The notes under the pieces are model-generated. The model did not search any database and was not told where the DNA came from. It worked only from the letters and a program-made list of their open reading frames with translations. Below, piece after piece: positions 47,422 through 54,928 of a stretch of 64,000 bases of DNA. The position numbers were made by a program, and so were the translations under genes. This stretch comes from Formosa sp. Hel3_A1_48. Lineage in GTDB: Bacteria > Bacteroidota > Bacteroidia > Flavobacteriales > Flavobacteriaceae. The stretch is from contig NZ_CP017259.1 in assembly GCF_001735715.1 (NCBI RefSeq), forward strand, positions 1,051,501 through 1,115,500. The letters run 5' to 3'. Positions within the stretch are counted from its first letter, which is position 1. Every line of letters starts with the position of its first letter.

Positions 47422-47832
47422 TTAATCACAACCAGAGCTTAACCTAACCAAACTATATCCAGGTGTTTCAAAATATGCTTCTCCACCATTACATTCAAAT
47501 ATAATTGGAGTAAGTAATTCACTTCCAAAATGTAAATCAATAGTAAGGACATTGTCTTCAAATGTGTAAGGATTGGTGGTCGGTAAATGATTTTCATCGT
47601 TTGCTTCAAAAGATTCATACAGAGATTCACAGTCGTCAGAAAGCTCAGAAGTACAGTAATAAGTATACCTTATTCCGTTTTCAAATAGGTACATTGTGTT
47701 TGAAATGCCTTGCTCCCCTATTCCAGGGGTATCTGAGGGGAACACCCATTTACCCTCCATCGTATAAGCTGATTGTGTATCATCACTACAAGCGAAGATT
47801 AAAAAAGCGGAGATTAAGAGTAGTTTTTTCAT
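47422..47832 (-). CDS. Lipoprotein, unknown function
   Basis: A 136-residue lipoprotein: MKKLLLISAFLIFACSDD with lipid Cys at residue 15 and acidic residues behind it. The body opens MEGKWVFPSDTPGIGEQG and has several Cys (CTSELSDDCES, FECNG, SSGCD), possibly disulphide bonded. It looks like a small lipocalin-type or similar barrel ('G-W...' start), but I do not recognise a family. Confidence 0.65.
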   Translation of the reverse strand: MKKLLLISAFLIFACSDDTQSAYTMEGKWVFPSDTPGIGEQGISNTMYLFENGIRYTYYCTSELSDDCESLYESFEANDENHLPTTNPYTFEDNVLTIDLHFGSELLTPIIFECNGGEAYFETPGYSLVRLSSGCD

Positions 47833-47855
47833 TTTAATTAAATTGGTTTATACTT

Positions 47856-47863
47856 CAAATATA
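47856..47863 (-). promoter_or_regulatory. Candidate -7 box for the 47.4-47.8 kb lipoprotein gene
   Basis: Minus-strand TATATTTG, an exact TAnnTTTG match about 23 nt before the ATG. No clear -33 TTG at the right distance. Confidence 0.4.
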
Positions 47864-47943
47864 TGAACTTTAAGTTAAACTTGTTTAAGAGGTTTAGAAA
47901 TAGCAGAACTGAAAGTAGAAGATAGCCTTTGGTTTAGTTGTTA

Positions 47944-48159
47944 CTAAACCTTTGATTTATTTTTCTTTAAATTTTTTACTGCCAAATAGGTAATGAAAAG
48001 AAACCAATAAAATAATGGAGTTTCCAAAATTGGTGGAACAAATTCAAAATCAGTAAACTCATTACAATAAATATCAAAAAGAACTATCGCAAGAGAGCCA
48101 AAATATAATATTGAAGGGAGATATTTTTTTGAGTGTATAAATTTTTCAAGTTTATTCAT
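47944..48159 (-). CDS. Small membrane protein with two spans
   Basis: A 71-residue protein: short charged N-terminus, membrane span LPSILYFGSLAIVLFDIYC (~14-32), loop FTDFEFVPPILETP, second span LFYWFLFITYLAV (~48-61) and a Lys-rich tail KNLKKNKSKV. No family recognised. Confidence 0.55.
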   Translation of the reverse strand: MNKLEKFIHSKKYLPSILYFGSLAIVLFDIYCNEFTDFEFVPPILETPLFYWFLFITYLAVKNLKKNKSKV

Positions 48160-48205
48160 AAGGAAATATTATAATTGCTAAACTACGAGAAGTTATGCCT
48201 ATAGT

Positions 48206-48349
48206 TTAGTCTCCCAAAATTAATGAGGCTACAATCATAGAAATGATAATAAAGCCTGCAACAATAAGAAAAATTTTAGTTTTCTTTTTATTTTTTTCAC
48301 TGCCAGCATCATTAAGGTCTGGAAGCCTGCCTCCTAAATAAATATTCAT
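48206..48349 (-). CDS. Small single-span membrane protein
   Basis: Minus-strand ATG at 48349 to TAA at 48206-48208 encodes 47 residues: a polar N-terminus (MNIYLGGRLPDLNDAGSEKN), a Lys patch KKKTK and one membrane helix IFLIVAGFIIISMIVASLIL near the end. It has an upstream TATATTTG box. No family recognised. Confidence 0.5.
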   Translation of the reverse strand: MNIYLGGRLPDLNDAGSEKNKKKTKIFLIVAGFIIISMIVASLILGD

Positions 48350-48373
48350 TAACTGCTAAATTGAATTATACTT

Positions 48374-48381
48374 CAAATATA
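48374..48381 (-). promoter_or_regulatory. Candidate -7 box for the small gene at 48206-48349
   Basis: Minus-strand TATATTTG followed by AAGTATAA, about 25 nt before the ATG. The surrounding sequence (TATATTTGAAGTATA) recurs upstream of the lipoprotein gene at 47.8 kb. Confidence 0.4.
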
Positions 48382-48453
48382 ATGAATGTATCCCTAACAT
48401 ATTTACGTGGTTTAAAAATAGTAGAATTATGAGTTGAAATTCCGATTAGACTA

Positions 48454-49047
48454 CTACTCCTTTAAGACCATATCAATACATATGACAGCGGCAAAAATTA
48501 GACGCCTTAAGGGGTTTGCTTTTTCAACACTATCACTTATATCAAGGACATAATTATCAGCGCTTGTAAGCAGCTCTTTCCCAATCCCAGCCCATTTTTT
48601 TGTGACAGTAGCAATTGTGTTTTTGTCCTTTAAGAATTTAAAATTCCAAGCAATTAGGCTGCCGTCTAATTTGGAGGCAAAATTCCCTTTATCGTCAAAC
48701 ATCTCAAAATTATTTCCTAATGGGAATAATCTCTGTTTAAGAACGCCAATAAGCTTATCATTTTCATCAAATACTTCAGTTTTAGATAAGACTAATGAAA
48801 TTCCTTTTTTTACCTTCATAACTTTTTTTCCATCGATCCCACTAACCTCAATTTCAAATGGGGTCATAGATTTAAAGTCTGATAAAAGCAGTCTAATTAT
48901 TTTGTAAAAAGGGTTTAAATTTTTCTCTCTACAATGTAAAATGATTTCATTCGTTTGTGGGTCATAAACATCATAATTATTAGACGCTTTAAACAGATTT
49001 ACGTGCTCTTTAAAAAGAAATGTATTTTTTTGTAAACTATTTATCAT
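48454..49047 (-). CDS. Phospholipid scramblase/LURP-one-like protein
   Basis: A 197-residue protein whose pattern fits the scramblase/LURP-one (Tubby-like) fold: NTFLFKEHVNLFKASNNYDVYDP, then ILHCREKNLNPFYKIIRLL, a VFDENDKLIGVLKQR strand pair, MFDDKGNFASKLDGS and a final hydrophobic helix (LRRLIFAAVICIDMVL). No signal peptide. The molecular role of the bacterial members is unknown. Confidence 0.65.
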   Translation of the reverse strand: MINSLQKNTFLFKEHVNLFKASNNYDVYDPQTNEIILHCREKNLNPFYKIIRLLLSDFKSMTPFEIEVSGIDGKKVMKVKKGISLVLSKTEVFDENDKLIGVLKQRLFPLGNNFEMFDDKGNFASKLDGSLIAWNFKFLKDKNTIATVTKKWAGIGKELLTSADNYVLDISDSVEKANPLRRLIFAAVICIDMVLKE

Positions 49048-49079
49048 TTAGTTTGTGAATTAAACTTGCTATCACTGCT

Positions 49080-49126
49080 TTAAGCGAAGATTAATAAAAC
49101 GGAGCGTACGAGTAGTTTTTTCATTT
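49080..49126 (-). pseudogene. Remnant of a duplicated lipoprotein leader
   Basis: The minus strand from 49124 reads MKKLLVRSVLLIFA followed by a stop. The DNA is close to the leaders at 47788-47834 (MKKLLLISAFLIFAC) and 47058-47104. It looks like the 5' end of a duplicated lipoprotein gene whose body has been lost. It overlaps the end of the small gene at 49121-49285. Confidence 0.4.
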
Positions 49127-49285
49127 GTTTGTCTTTTTAGTTTTTCTGTAAATAAGCTCGAAAAGACCACCAATAACAATAAATGCAACAATGCGCTCAA
49201 GAAGACTTAAGCCAATATATCGTCCGCCTAAAACTACAATTCCTCCAATTGTAAAAGTTAAGATGTTGTAAGTCTTTTTGTTCAT
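49121..49285 (-). CDS. Small membrane protein with two spans
   Basis: Minus-strand ATG at 49285 to TGA at 49121-49123 encodes 54 residues: MNKKTYNILTFTIGGIVVLG with a first span, RYIGLSLLERIVAF with a second span IVIGGLFELIY and a basic tail. No family recognised. It is the last host gene before the integrated element. Confidence 0.5.
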   Translation of the reverse strand: MNKKTYNILTFTIGGIVVLGGRYIGLSLLERIVAFIVIGGLFELIYRKTKKTNK

Positions 49286-49491
49286 AGTTTTGAATTATTC
49301 TACAATGTACAAAATAAATTCACATCGTTTAAGTCCAAGTATAGTACTTGTTAGCGCAGTAGCTTTGGAACAAAGCGTGTTGAGAAAACAACTAAAAGCC
49401 AATGTCTGTCAAATGTCTGTCAGTTTTTAGTAAGTTTAAACTGTTTTTTGAGATGTTTAAATGAAAGACGTGAAGGGCGCTATTTAAGAAG

Positions 49492-49514
49492 AAACCCACC
49501 TGTTGGTGGGCTTT
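49492..49514 (-). terminator. Stranded terminator of the original tRNA-Ala gene
   Basis: Stem CCCACC/GGTGGG (49495-49500/49505-49510), loop TGTT, followed on the minus strand by TTTCTTCTT. It lies about 33 bp beyond the tRNA 3' fragment, where the terminator of the uninterrupted tRNA-Ala gene would be. Confidence 0.6.
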
Positions 49515-49546
49515 GATTATACTTATGTAGTGTAGCGGTGACACTT

Positions 49547-49592
49547 GTGGAGAAGATCGGATTCGAACCGACGACCTCTTGACTGCCAGTCA
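49547..49592. repeat. Left attachment-site repeat: 3' fragment of tRNA-Ala
   Basis: 46 bp identical to 57611-57656. It contains the acceptor 3' strand, T-arm, variable loop and most of the anticodon stem-loop of tRNA-Ala, and stops there; the 5' half of the tRNA is absent. Identity ends exactly after the palindrome TGACTGCCAGTCA. This is the left boundary of the integrated element. Confidence 0.93.
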
Positions 49593-49709
49593 TTAAATCC
49601 CCAAAAAACTACAATAACTTGCCGCTTTTGTTAAAAACTTCCCCTATTTTTTTAAGATGTAAATATATAATTTAGTCCCGAATACCGCAAAACATTAACT
49701 CATGTTTTG

Positions 49710-49728
49710 GGGACCAAATTAGGGACCA
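49710..49728. repeat. Left paired GGGACCA repeats (probable integrase arm sites)
   Basis: GGGACCA at 49710-49716 and 49722-49728, starts 12 bp apart, same orientation; the second ends just before the integrase ATG. The same pair with the same spacing occurs at the right end. Confidence 0.65.
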
Positions 49729-49729
49729 T

Positions 49730-51118
49730 ATGGCATTATTGATTGGAATTAGAAACGAAACTAATAAAGATGGATCTGTATTATTACATGTACGCTTTAA
49801 AAATAAATATTTTGACAAGAAAGTTTACACTCAAATCAAGGTTTTAAAAAAGTATTGGGATAAAAAAAACAAGACGGTAAAACCCAATCATCCTTGTTTC
49901 GAACAAAAGAGCAAACAAATAAAAAAATTAAAGGATATTATTCATGACCTCAACATGCAAAATATCGTCTCATCACTGTCATATAAAGAGGTGCGTTATA
50001 AACTAACCAATGGCTCCTATGTAAATACTATTGACTCATATTTAGATCAATATCTTAAGAGTCAAATTAAAGAAACTACATTTAAAGACTACAAATCAAA
50101 AATACAGTCTATTGGTAAAAACATGGATATTGATAGCCTCAAATTCGAAGATATATGTGACAAAAATAATTGGATAAAATTGAAAGAGAAACTTAAAGAG
50201 AAAGACAGAAGTCCAGCAACCTTCAATTCCTATTATAAGGCCGCAAAATCAATTCACACTCATGCATCAAAAGACGAGATTACATTTTCTGTCTTTCCTT
50301 ATGTTAGATATAATTCTGAAAATAATTATACCAAAAAATGGTTAAAACCTGATGAATTAATTGATATCATTAATAATCTCAGTTCTGATAAAGAAGGATT
50401 TAAAAATGATGCAACTTCGATTTTAATTTACTTAATGATGTTCTCAATGAGGGGAATGTACAGAAGAGATATTGATAAACTTTCAATGGAAGAATTTGTT
50501 GACTCGACGTATAATAATTGTACAAATTTTTCATTTGGAGAAAAAAACATGGTTTATAGACACTTTAGATCAAAAACTAATAAAATGGGGCTGATTTATC
50601 TTGGGCTATATCCAGTTCGCGAGATTATACTGTCATTAAATCATTTAATTAATCCAACTAGCAATTATCTTTTCCCTGTTTTTGGGGGTAATCTGCATCC
50701 AAATTTTTGGAGTTTACAATCAAAAAGGTTTAAAAAACTAACAAGTCATAATTTTAAGTCTGCAAGAAAAGCCTTCAATACAATCGCATCAATAAATAAC
50801 ATTCCTGACTACGACATAAGGGAACTTATGTTTCAGCAAGACAATACTATTTCGAAACACTATAAGGACACTCAAGCGCAAGAAATGTTAGTCAAGTATT
50901 CAACATATCATTTTGAGATTTTAATTAAATACAGAGTTCATGAGATGTTTGAAATGATAATTCATAAATTGATTGAAAACGGACAAACCAAACTTAAAAA
51001 ATTACTAAAGTTAGAAGATATTATTAAAAAAATAAATAACCCTAAAGTTAATTCTACAGGTCAAAGAGTCATTAAAAAAGTCCGACATAAAAATGACAAT
51101 CAAATTTTATCAGCATAA
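49730..51118 (+). CDS. Tyrosine-type site-specific integrase
   Basis: A 462-residue phage-integrase-family recombinase of the Bacteroidota type: an N-terminal arm-binding domain (residues 1-90, IGIRNETNKDGSVLLHVRFK), a SAM-like core-binding domain (~95-195) and the catalytic domain (~205-410). Probable catalytic residues are R241 (FSMRGMYRRDI), K282 or K285, H340 and R346 (HNFKSAR) and the nucleophile Y378 (ISKHYKDT). It should catalyse insertion into and excision from the tRNA-Ala anticodon region. The ATG lies 1 bp after the left GGGACCA pair, so integrase binding there could repress its own transcription. Confidence 0.93.
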   Translation: MALLIGIRNETNKDGSVLLHVRFKNKYFDKKVYTQIKVLKKYWDKKNKTVKPNHPCFEQKSKQIKKLKDIIHDLNMQNIVSSLSYKEVRYKLTNGSYVNTIDSYLDQYLKSQIKETTFKDYKSKIQSIGKNMDIDSLKFEDICDKNNWIKLKEKLKEKDRSPATFNSYYKAAKSIHTHASKDEITFSVFPYVRYNSENNYTKKWLKPDELIDIINNLSSDKEGFKNDATSILIYLMMFSMRGMYRRDIDKLSMEEFVDSTYNNCTNFSFGEKNMVYRHFRSKTNKMGLIYLGLYPVREIILSLNHLINPTSNYLFPVFGGNLHPNFWSLQSKRFKKLTSHNFKSARKAFNTIASINNIPDYDIRELMFQQDNTISKHYKDTQAQEMLVKYSTYHFEILIKYRVHEMFEMIIHKLIENGQTKLKKLLKLEDIIKKINNPKVNSTGQRVIKKVRHKNDNQILSA

Positions 51119-51191
51119 ATGTCAAACATTTTTATTATTGCGCTACAGATAGAAAGTCTATCGAAAGCGTGAGAATCGCTTAATCTATGTT

Positions 51192-51575
51192 ATGTCTAAT
51201 AATCATGTTATGGAAATAAACAAACAATACGCATCTTGGTTAAATACCTACAAATGGAATTACTTTATTACACTACGTTCAAATTATAAATACAACTACA
51301 TGACAGTTCGAACTTGGATGAAAAACCTATTTAATAAACAAACTTCCGTTACGCGTGTTTTCTTTGCTACTGAAAGAGATAAAGGGGACTGGAAAAGCAA
51401 TCACACTCATGTGCTCATATCATCAAAAAAAACTATAACGTATTCCGAATTAAAGAAAACATTTAGTTGCTCTGTGGGAGACTATCAAATCATCAACGAT
51501 AACGAAGGTGTTACAAAGTATGTTACAAAGTTTATGGGTAAAAACATTGATTATGGCTTTAAGGGAGATTTTTAA
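51192..51575 (+). CDS. Small HUH-type replication/nicking protein (candidate)
   Basis: A 127-residue protein. YKWNYFITLRSNY (residues 20-32) looks like motif 1 of rolling-circle Rep proteins, H71-T-H73 followed by VLI is an HUH-like metal motif (NHTHVLISS), and Y110-V-T-K113 is the Yxx-K active-site tyrosine pattern of Rep_1/microvirus-type initiators. Size is at the low end for a complete Rep. If correct it would nick element DNA, for replication of an excised circle or for mobilisation. It follows the integrase by 73 bp. The call rests on motifs only. Confidence 0.6.
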   Translation: MSNNHVMEINKQYASWLNTYKWNYFITLRSNYKYNYMTVRTWMKNLFNKQTSVTRVFFATERDKGDWKSNHTHVLISSKKTITYSELKKTFSCSVGDYQIINDNEGVTKYVTKFMGKNIDYGFKGDF

Positions 51576-51683
51576 AAATTAAAAATCTCTACCTACCCTA
51601 TTTTACTTTTTGATTTCCCTTTTTACAGTTTCGGGCGATTTATTGTATGTTGGATCATTACCACAATTAAACAGTTTGAATGC

Positions 51684-52616
51684 TTACGATTTAATTAAGT
51701 TGTTTATAAAATCATATTTTTTATTTGACAGCCTATTAATTAATCTAAAATAATCATCCTCCCAAAACTCAGTATTGTAATAATACTTCATTTTTACTTT
51801 TTCATTTTCCACAACACTGGAATATTTTGAAATTAAATTTTTATATTTTTTTCGGATATCCTTATAAATTCGAAATGCGGATTCTTTTTTCATAATTTCA
51901 TAGTACAGTTCTGGGTAATATATTTTGGAATGCAATATGTACTCCTTGATCCAAAAATCAAACTCATGATATGCAGTCATTTTACTTTGCAGATCCATTA
52001 CCCATTCCATTAGATAATCATTAGGGTATATTTCCTTATATATCGGTAGCATATCAAAAGAGAACTTAGATGAATGATAGTATGCATTAAACTCGTCTAA
52101 TAAACCAATAATTCCATCAACTTGAGTGGATGAATCTCCTTTAATGTAAGTTTCATATCTTGAAGTAATTAATGCTTCAGGGATAATCTTCGCTAATTCT
52201 GATGAGGGGAACACTATACCTTTAAAAATACTTATATAGTTATTTTTATCTGATATATAAAAATAAGATCTTATATCTTTAAAATCGTGAGGCAGATAAT
52301 TAGATTTCATTTCTTTAAAAAAGTATAAACTTGTAAGGCCATGACATATCTCGTGAATATTAACAGACATAGATTTAAGTATACTTTCTTTTGACGATAG
52401 GTCTAAATATGAGTAGGTACCTGAACTCTTTTTTGTGCTAATTTCTGTACCATCATGTGTTGTGTAGGATAATTCATTTGGTAAATCATTGTATAATTTT
52501 AAAATATTATACGATTCAATTGAATTATTCATCATTTGAGCCAATATCCAATCTAAATTATCTTCCTGTCCAAACCCTAGTGCAGTTGTAAATAATAATA
52601 GAAATAAATTTCTCAT
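51684..52616 (-). CDS. Secreted protein with HExxH metalloprotease-like motif
   Basis: A 310-residue protein with signal peptide (MRNLFLLLFTTALGFGQ). An HEICH motif at residues 88-92, followed by GLTS, fits the zinc-binding HExxH of metallopeptidases. No third ligand can be fixed, although Glu residues occur around 195-240. No named family recognised. Its ATG overlaps the stop of the membrane protein gene upstream (TAATG), so both are co-translated. It is cargo of the integrated element and reads toward the HUH gene. Confidence 0.6.
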   Translation of the reverse strand: MRNLFLLLFTTALGFGQEDNLDWILAQMMNNSIESYNILKLYNDLPNELSYTTHDGTEISTKKSSGTYSYLDLSSKESILKSMSVNIHEICHGLTSLYFFKEMKSNYLPHDFKDIRSYFYISDKNNYISIFKGIVFPSSELAKIIPEALITSRYETYIKGDSSTQVDGIIGLLDEFNAYYHSSKFSFDMLPIYKEIYPNDYLMEWVMDLQSKMTAYHEFDFWIKEYILHSKIYYPELYYEIMKKESAFRIYKDIRKKYKNLISKYSSVVENEKVKMKYYYNTEFWEDDYFRLINRLSNKKYDFINNLIKS

Positions 52617-52993
52617 TAAAGTAACTTAAGATATTCACACATTTTACTGTCTGCAATTATTATATATATGCCGCCTAGTGTAAAACCAATTGGGATTACT
52701 AAGTTTAAAAAATTAAAAATGAAACTTAAATCTCCTCTTTTTGATCTAATTAATTTATAATTTTTAGCGGTACCAATTTGAAAAAATGAACATATTAGTC
52801 CAATCCACAAGTATATGAAAGCATCTTCGTGATCTATTCCACCCAGAGTACATAATAAAGAGTCTCTGAAAAAATATAATGCAATGGAAATTAACACAAC
52901 TGTTAACCAAATAATAAGAAAAATAAAACGTTTTTTCTTATGCTGCTCAGAGTCACTTTTGCTGCCAAACCAACTATCAATAAATTTTCTCAT
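52616..52993 (-). CDS. Membrane protein with three spans, coupled to the HExxH gene
   Basis: A 125-residue protein: a basic, Ser/Lys-rich N-terminus, then spans FIFLIIWLTVVLISIALYFF (~24-43), FIYLWIGLICSFFQIG (~59-74) and FNLVIPIGFTLGGIYIIIA-like (~93-113). No family recognised. Its stop codon shares one base with the ATG of the downstream secreted protein, so the products are probably made together. Confidence 0.6.
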   Translation of the reverse strand: MRKFIDSWFGSKSDSEQHKKKRFIFLIIWLTVVLISIALYFFRDSLLCTLGGIDHEDAFIYLWIGLICSFFQIGTAKNYKLIRSKRGDLSFIFNFLNLVIPIGFTLGGIYIIIADSKMCEYLKLL

Positions 52994-53023
52994 AAAACTA
53001 AGTTAAGGGTTTTTGACTATAAA

Positions 53024-53242
53024 TTAATCTTCATCTCTATTTCCATATCTATCTCTCATCATTTCAGCGAATAACTCTAAAGAATTAATATCTATTGAAT
53101 CCATTAGCCTGCCACAGTCGTCTTTAGGTTTGAATGTTTTAATCTGAATTTTCTTTAGATTTTTCGAATCTTCTCTTCTTGTGTCTGTAGTGTTTCTTTG
53201 TGCGTGTTTTGCCATTTCTTTTAAAAAAGTCTTCTGGTCCAT
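53024..53242 (-). CDS. Small polar protein, unknown function
   Basis: A 72-residue charged protein (MDQKTFLKEMAKHAQRNTTD, then a Lys-rich stretch and an acidic C-terminus NRDED). No membrane segments. It lies 30 bp upstream of the membrane protein gene on the same strand and may be the first gene of that operon. No family recognised. Confidence 0.5.
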   Translation of the reverse strand: MDQKTFLKEMAKHAQRNTTDTRREDSKNLKKIQIKTFKPKDDCGRLMDSIDINSLELFAEMMRDRYGNRDED

Positions 53243-53401
53243 TGTGTCTGTTTTAATAATTAATTATTTAATATATTGCAACAAGGAGAGGATATGGTAT
53301 ACTCGATTATTTTGGAGAGTTCCCGCATTCTAAACCACCGTGCATCGATTTTGTCGGTTGGTACGCATTAGCGTTCTTGATGCTTAACAAATATAGACAA
53401 A

Positions 53402-53668
53402 ATGAAAAAACAAACAATTGTATTTATTATGATACTTTCTTTTCTTGTATCGTCTAGGATAATTTATAAGGAAAGATATTATCGAACACGATCAATTCAT
53501 AAAATAGAGATAACTCAAAATGAATATAGTCGATATGAAAATTCCAATAGTAGAGGAGGTAAGCATGCACTCTTCATAGAAAAAGAGTACGATTATTTAA
53601 TCGGTGGTATTATATCTTTCAGTTTAGGGCTTCTACTAATTGGATACAATCATTTTAAAAAAAAATAA
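53402..53668 (+). CDS. Small membrane protein with two spans
   Basis: An 88-residue protein with a first hydrophobic segment TIVFIMILSFLVSSRII (~4-20), a polar middle (EITQNEYSRYENSNSRGGKH) and a second span YLIGGIISFSLGLLLIGY (~65-82) with a Lys tail. No family recognised. It starts on the plus strand, opposite to the previous genes, and precedes the nuclease operon by 48 bp. Confidence 0.5.
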   Translation: MKKQTIVFIMILSFLVSSRIIYKERYYRTRSIHKIEITQNEYSRYENSNSRGGKHALFIEKEYDYLIGGIISFSLGLLLIGYNHFKKK

Positions 53669-53716
53669 TCCTACAGAGGTAATTGTGAATAATTTAAATA
53701 ACAGTTTGTGTTAATT

Positions 53717-54916
53717 ATGAATTTAAATTTGGTAAAAAAACAATACAATAATCTACTCAACGATATAGAATTTGACGAGTTGGATTTAGGGTTAAAGAAG
53801 CCTAATATATTTCAAATCTTAAGTATAACAAGAGCGGAAATTAGGCATTCAAACTTTTTAGCCTGGTTGCTTGACCCGAATGAGTCACACAAATTAGGGG
53901 GATTATTTTTAAAAAGGTTTTTAAGAGAAGTCTTCTCTTCTAACCGTTTTGAAGATATTGATCAAGTTGCTGTCGAGGGATTAGATCTTTCATCCACAAA
54001 AGTCTTAAGAGAGTGGAGTAATATTGACATTCTTATAAATGTGGATGGTATAATCATATGTATAGAAAATAAAGTTGGATCAAAGGAACATTCAAATCAA
54101 TTAGAACGCTATAAAAAAATTGTTGAAAACCAGTTTCCAGAGCATAAAAAAACATTTGTTTATCTTAACCCTGATGGATTAGATTCCGAAACACAAACAG
54201 ACTACTATCACCCTATTGGGTATAACTTTGTAGTTGAGTCTTTAGAAAGAATTTTGGATATTTATGACCATTCATTAAACGAAAGAGTAAAAAATTATAT
54301 ATCAGATTACATTATAACAATTAAGAGAGAAATTATGGGGAGTGACAAACTAATCAAGACCGCACAAAATATTTATGAAAACCATAGAGAACTTTTTGAT
54401 TTTGTAATCGAACACAAACCTCAGCCTGTTGATAGATTAATTCCAATTTTAAGTCAAGAAATTGAAAAAAAGGGATGGATCTTAGGATCTTGTAGCGGAA
54501 AGTATTTAAGATTCTACACTCCAGAAATAAAAGACTTAATATATTTTAATAAGATTAAGAAAAATGGATGGAAAAATCGAGAATCATTTTTAATGGAATT
54601 TATAGTTTACCCTCCAAACAAAAAACTAGTATTTAAGCCTGTAATTGCTCCTTCTGATGACAATTATGATGTTAAAAAACTAGACTCAATGCTAAGAGAG
54701 ATTGAAGGTTTTAAAGAACCTAAGGGTAAACAATGGTTAGTGAATTATCAGCAGAATATTAAGTTTGATTTTGACCAAATTCCCGAACTAACTGATGACG
54801 AAATCAAAACAAAAGTAAACTTGTTTATAGAAAAAATATCCCCTGCAGTAAATAAGATTACAAATAAATTTTTAGAAAACTCTCAGGTGCTTTTGAAAAT
54901 GAAGGAAAATAAATAA
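53717..54916 (+). CDS. PD-(D/E)XK nuclease family protein
   Basis: A 399-residue protein of the PD-(D/E)XK_4 type. The N-terminus has the family's helical part with EIRHSNFLAWLLDPNESH. The nuclease core is NIDILINVDGIIICIENKVG: Asp 104, Glu 117 and Lys 119 from the ATG at 53717. A GTG 9 bp upstream is also possible. SKEHSNQLERYKK and TFVYLNPDG complete the fold. The C-terminal 200 residues are less conserved. Such proteins occur in defence loci and on mobile elements. It is the first gene of a three-gene operon, 12 bp before the zinc-ribbon gene. Confidence 0.85.
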   Translation: MNLNLVKKQYNNLLNDIEFDELDLGLKKPNIFQILSITRAEIRHSNFLAWLLDPNESHKLGGLFLKRFLREVFSSNRFEDIDQVAVEGLDLSSTKVLREWSNIDILINVDGIIICIENKVGSKEHSNQLERYKKIVENQFPEHKKTFVYLNPDGLDSETQTDYYHPIGYNFVVESLERILDIYDHSLNERVKNYISDYIITIKREIMGSDKLIKTAQNIYENHRELFDFVIEHKPQPVDRLIPILSQEIEKKGWILGSCSGKYLRFYTPEIKDLIYFNKIKKNGWKNRESFLMEFIVYPPNKKLVFKPVIAPSDDNYDVKKLDSMLREIEGFKEPKGKQWLVNYQQNIKFDFDQIPELTDDEIKTKVNLFIEKISPAVNKITNKFLENSQVLLKMKENK

Positions 54917-54928
54917 CCTTGCCAAAAG

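Noticed and set aside
49547-49592. A second tRNA-Ala gene
   Set aside because: Only the 3' half is present; the D-arm and acceptor 5' strand are replaced by unrelated sequence, so it cannot fold as a tRNA.
51117-51172. 17-codon frame directly after the integrase stop
   Set aside because: Too short and without features; could at most be a leader.
53295-53372. 25-codon frame with an AAGGAGAGG before its ATG
   Set aside because: Shine-Dalgarno sequences carry little weight in this phylum, the peptide has no features and nothing else supports it.
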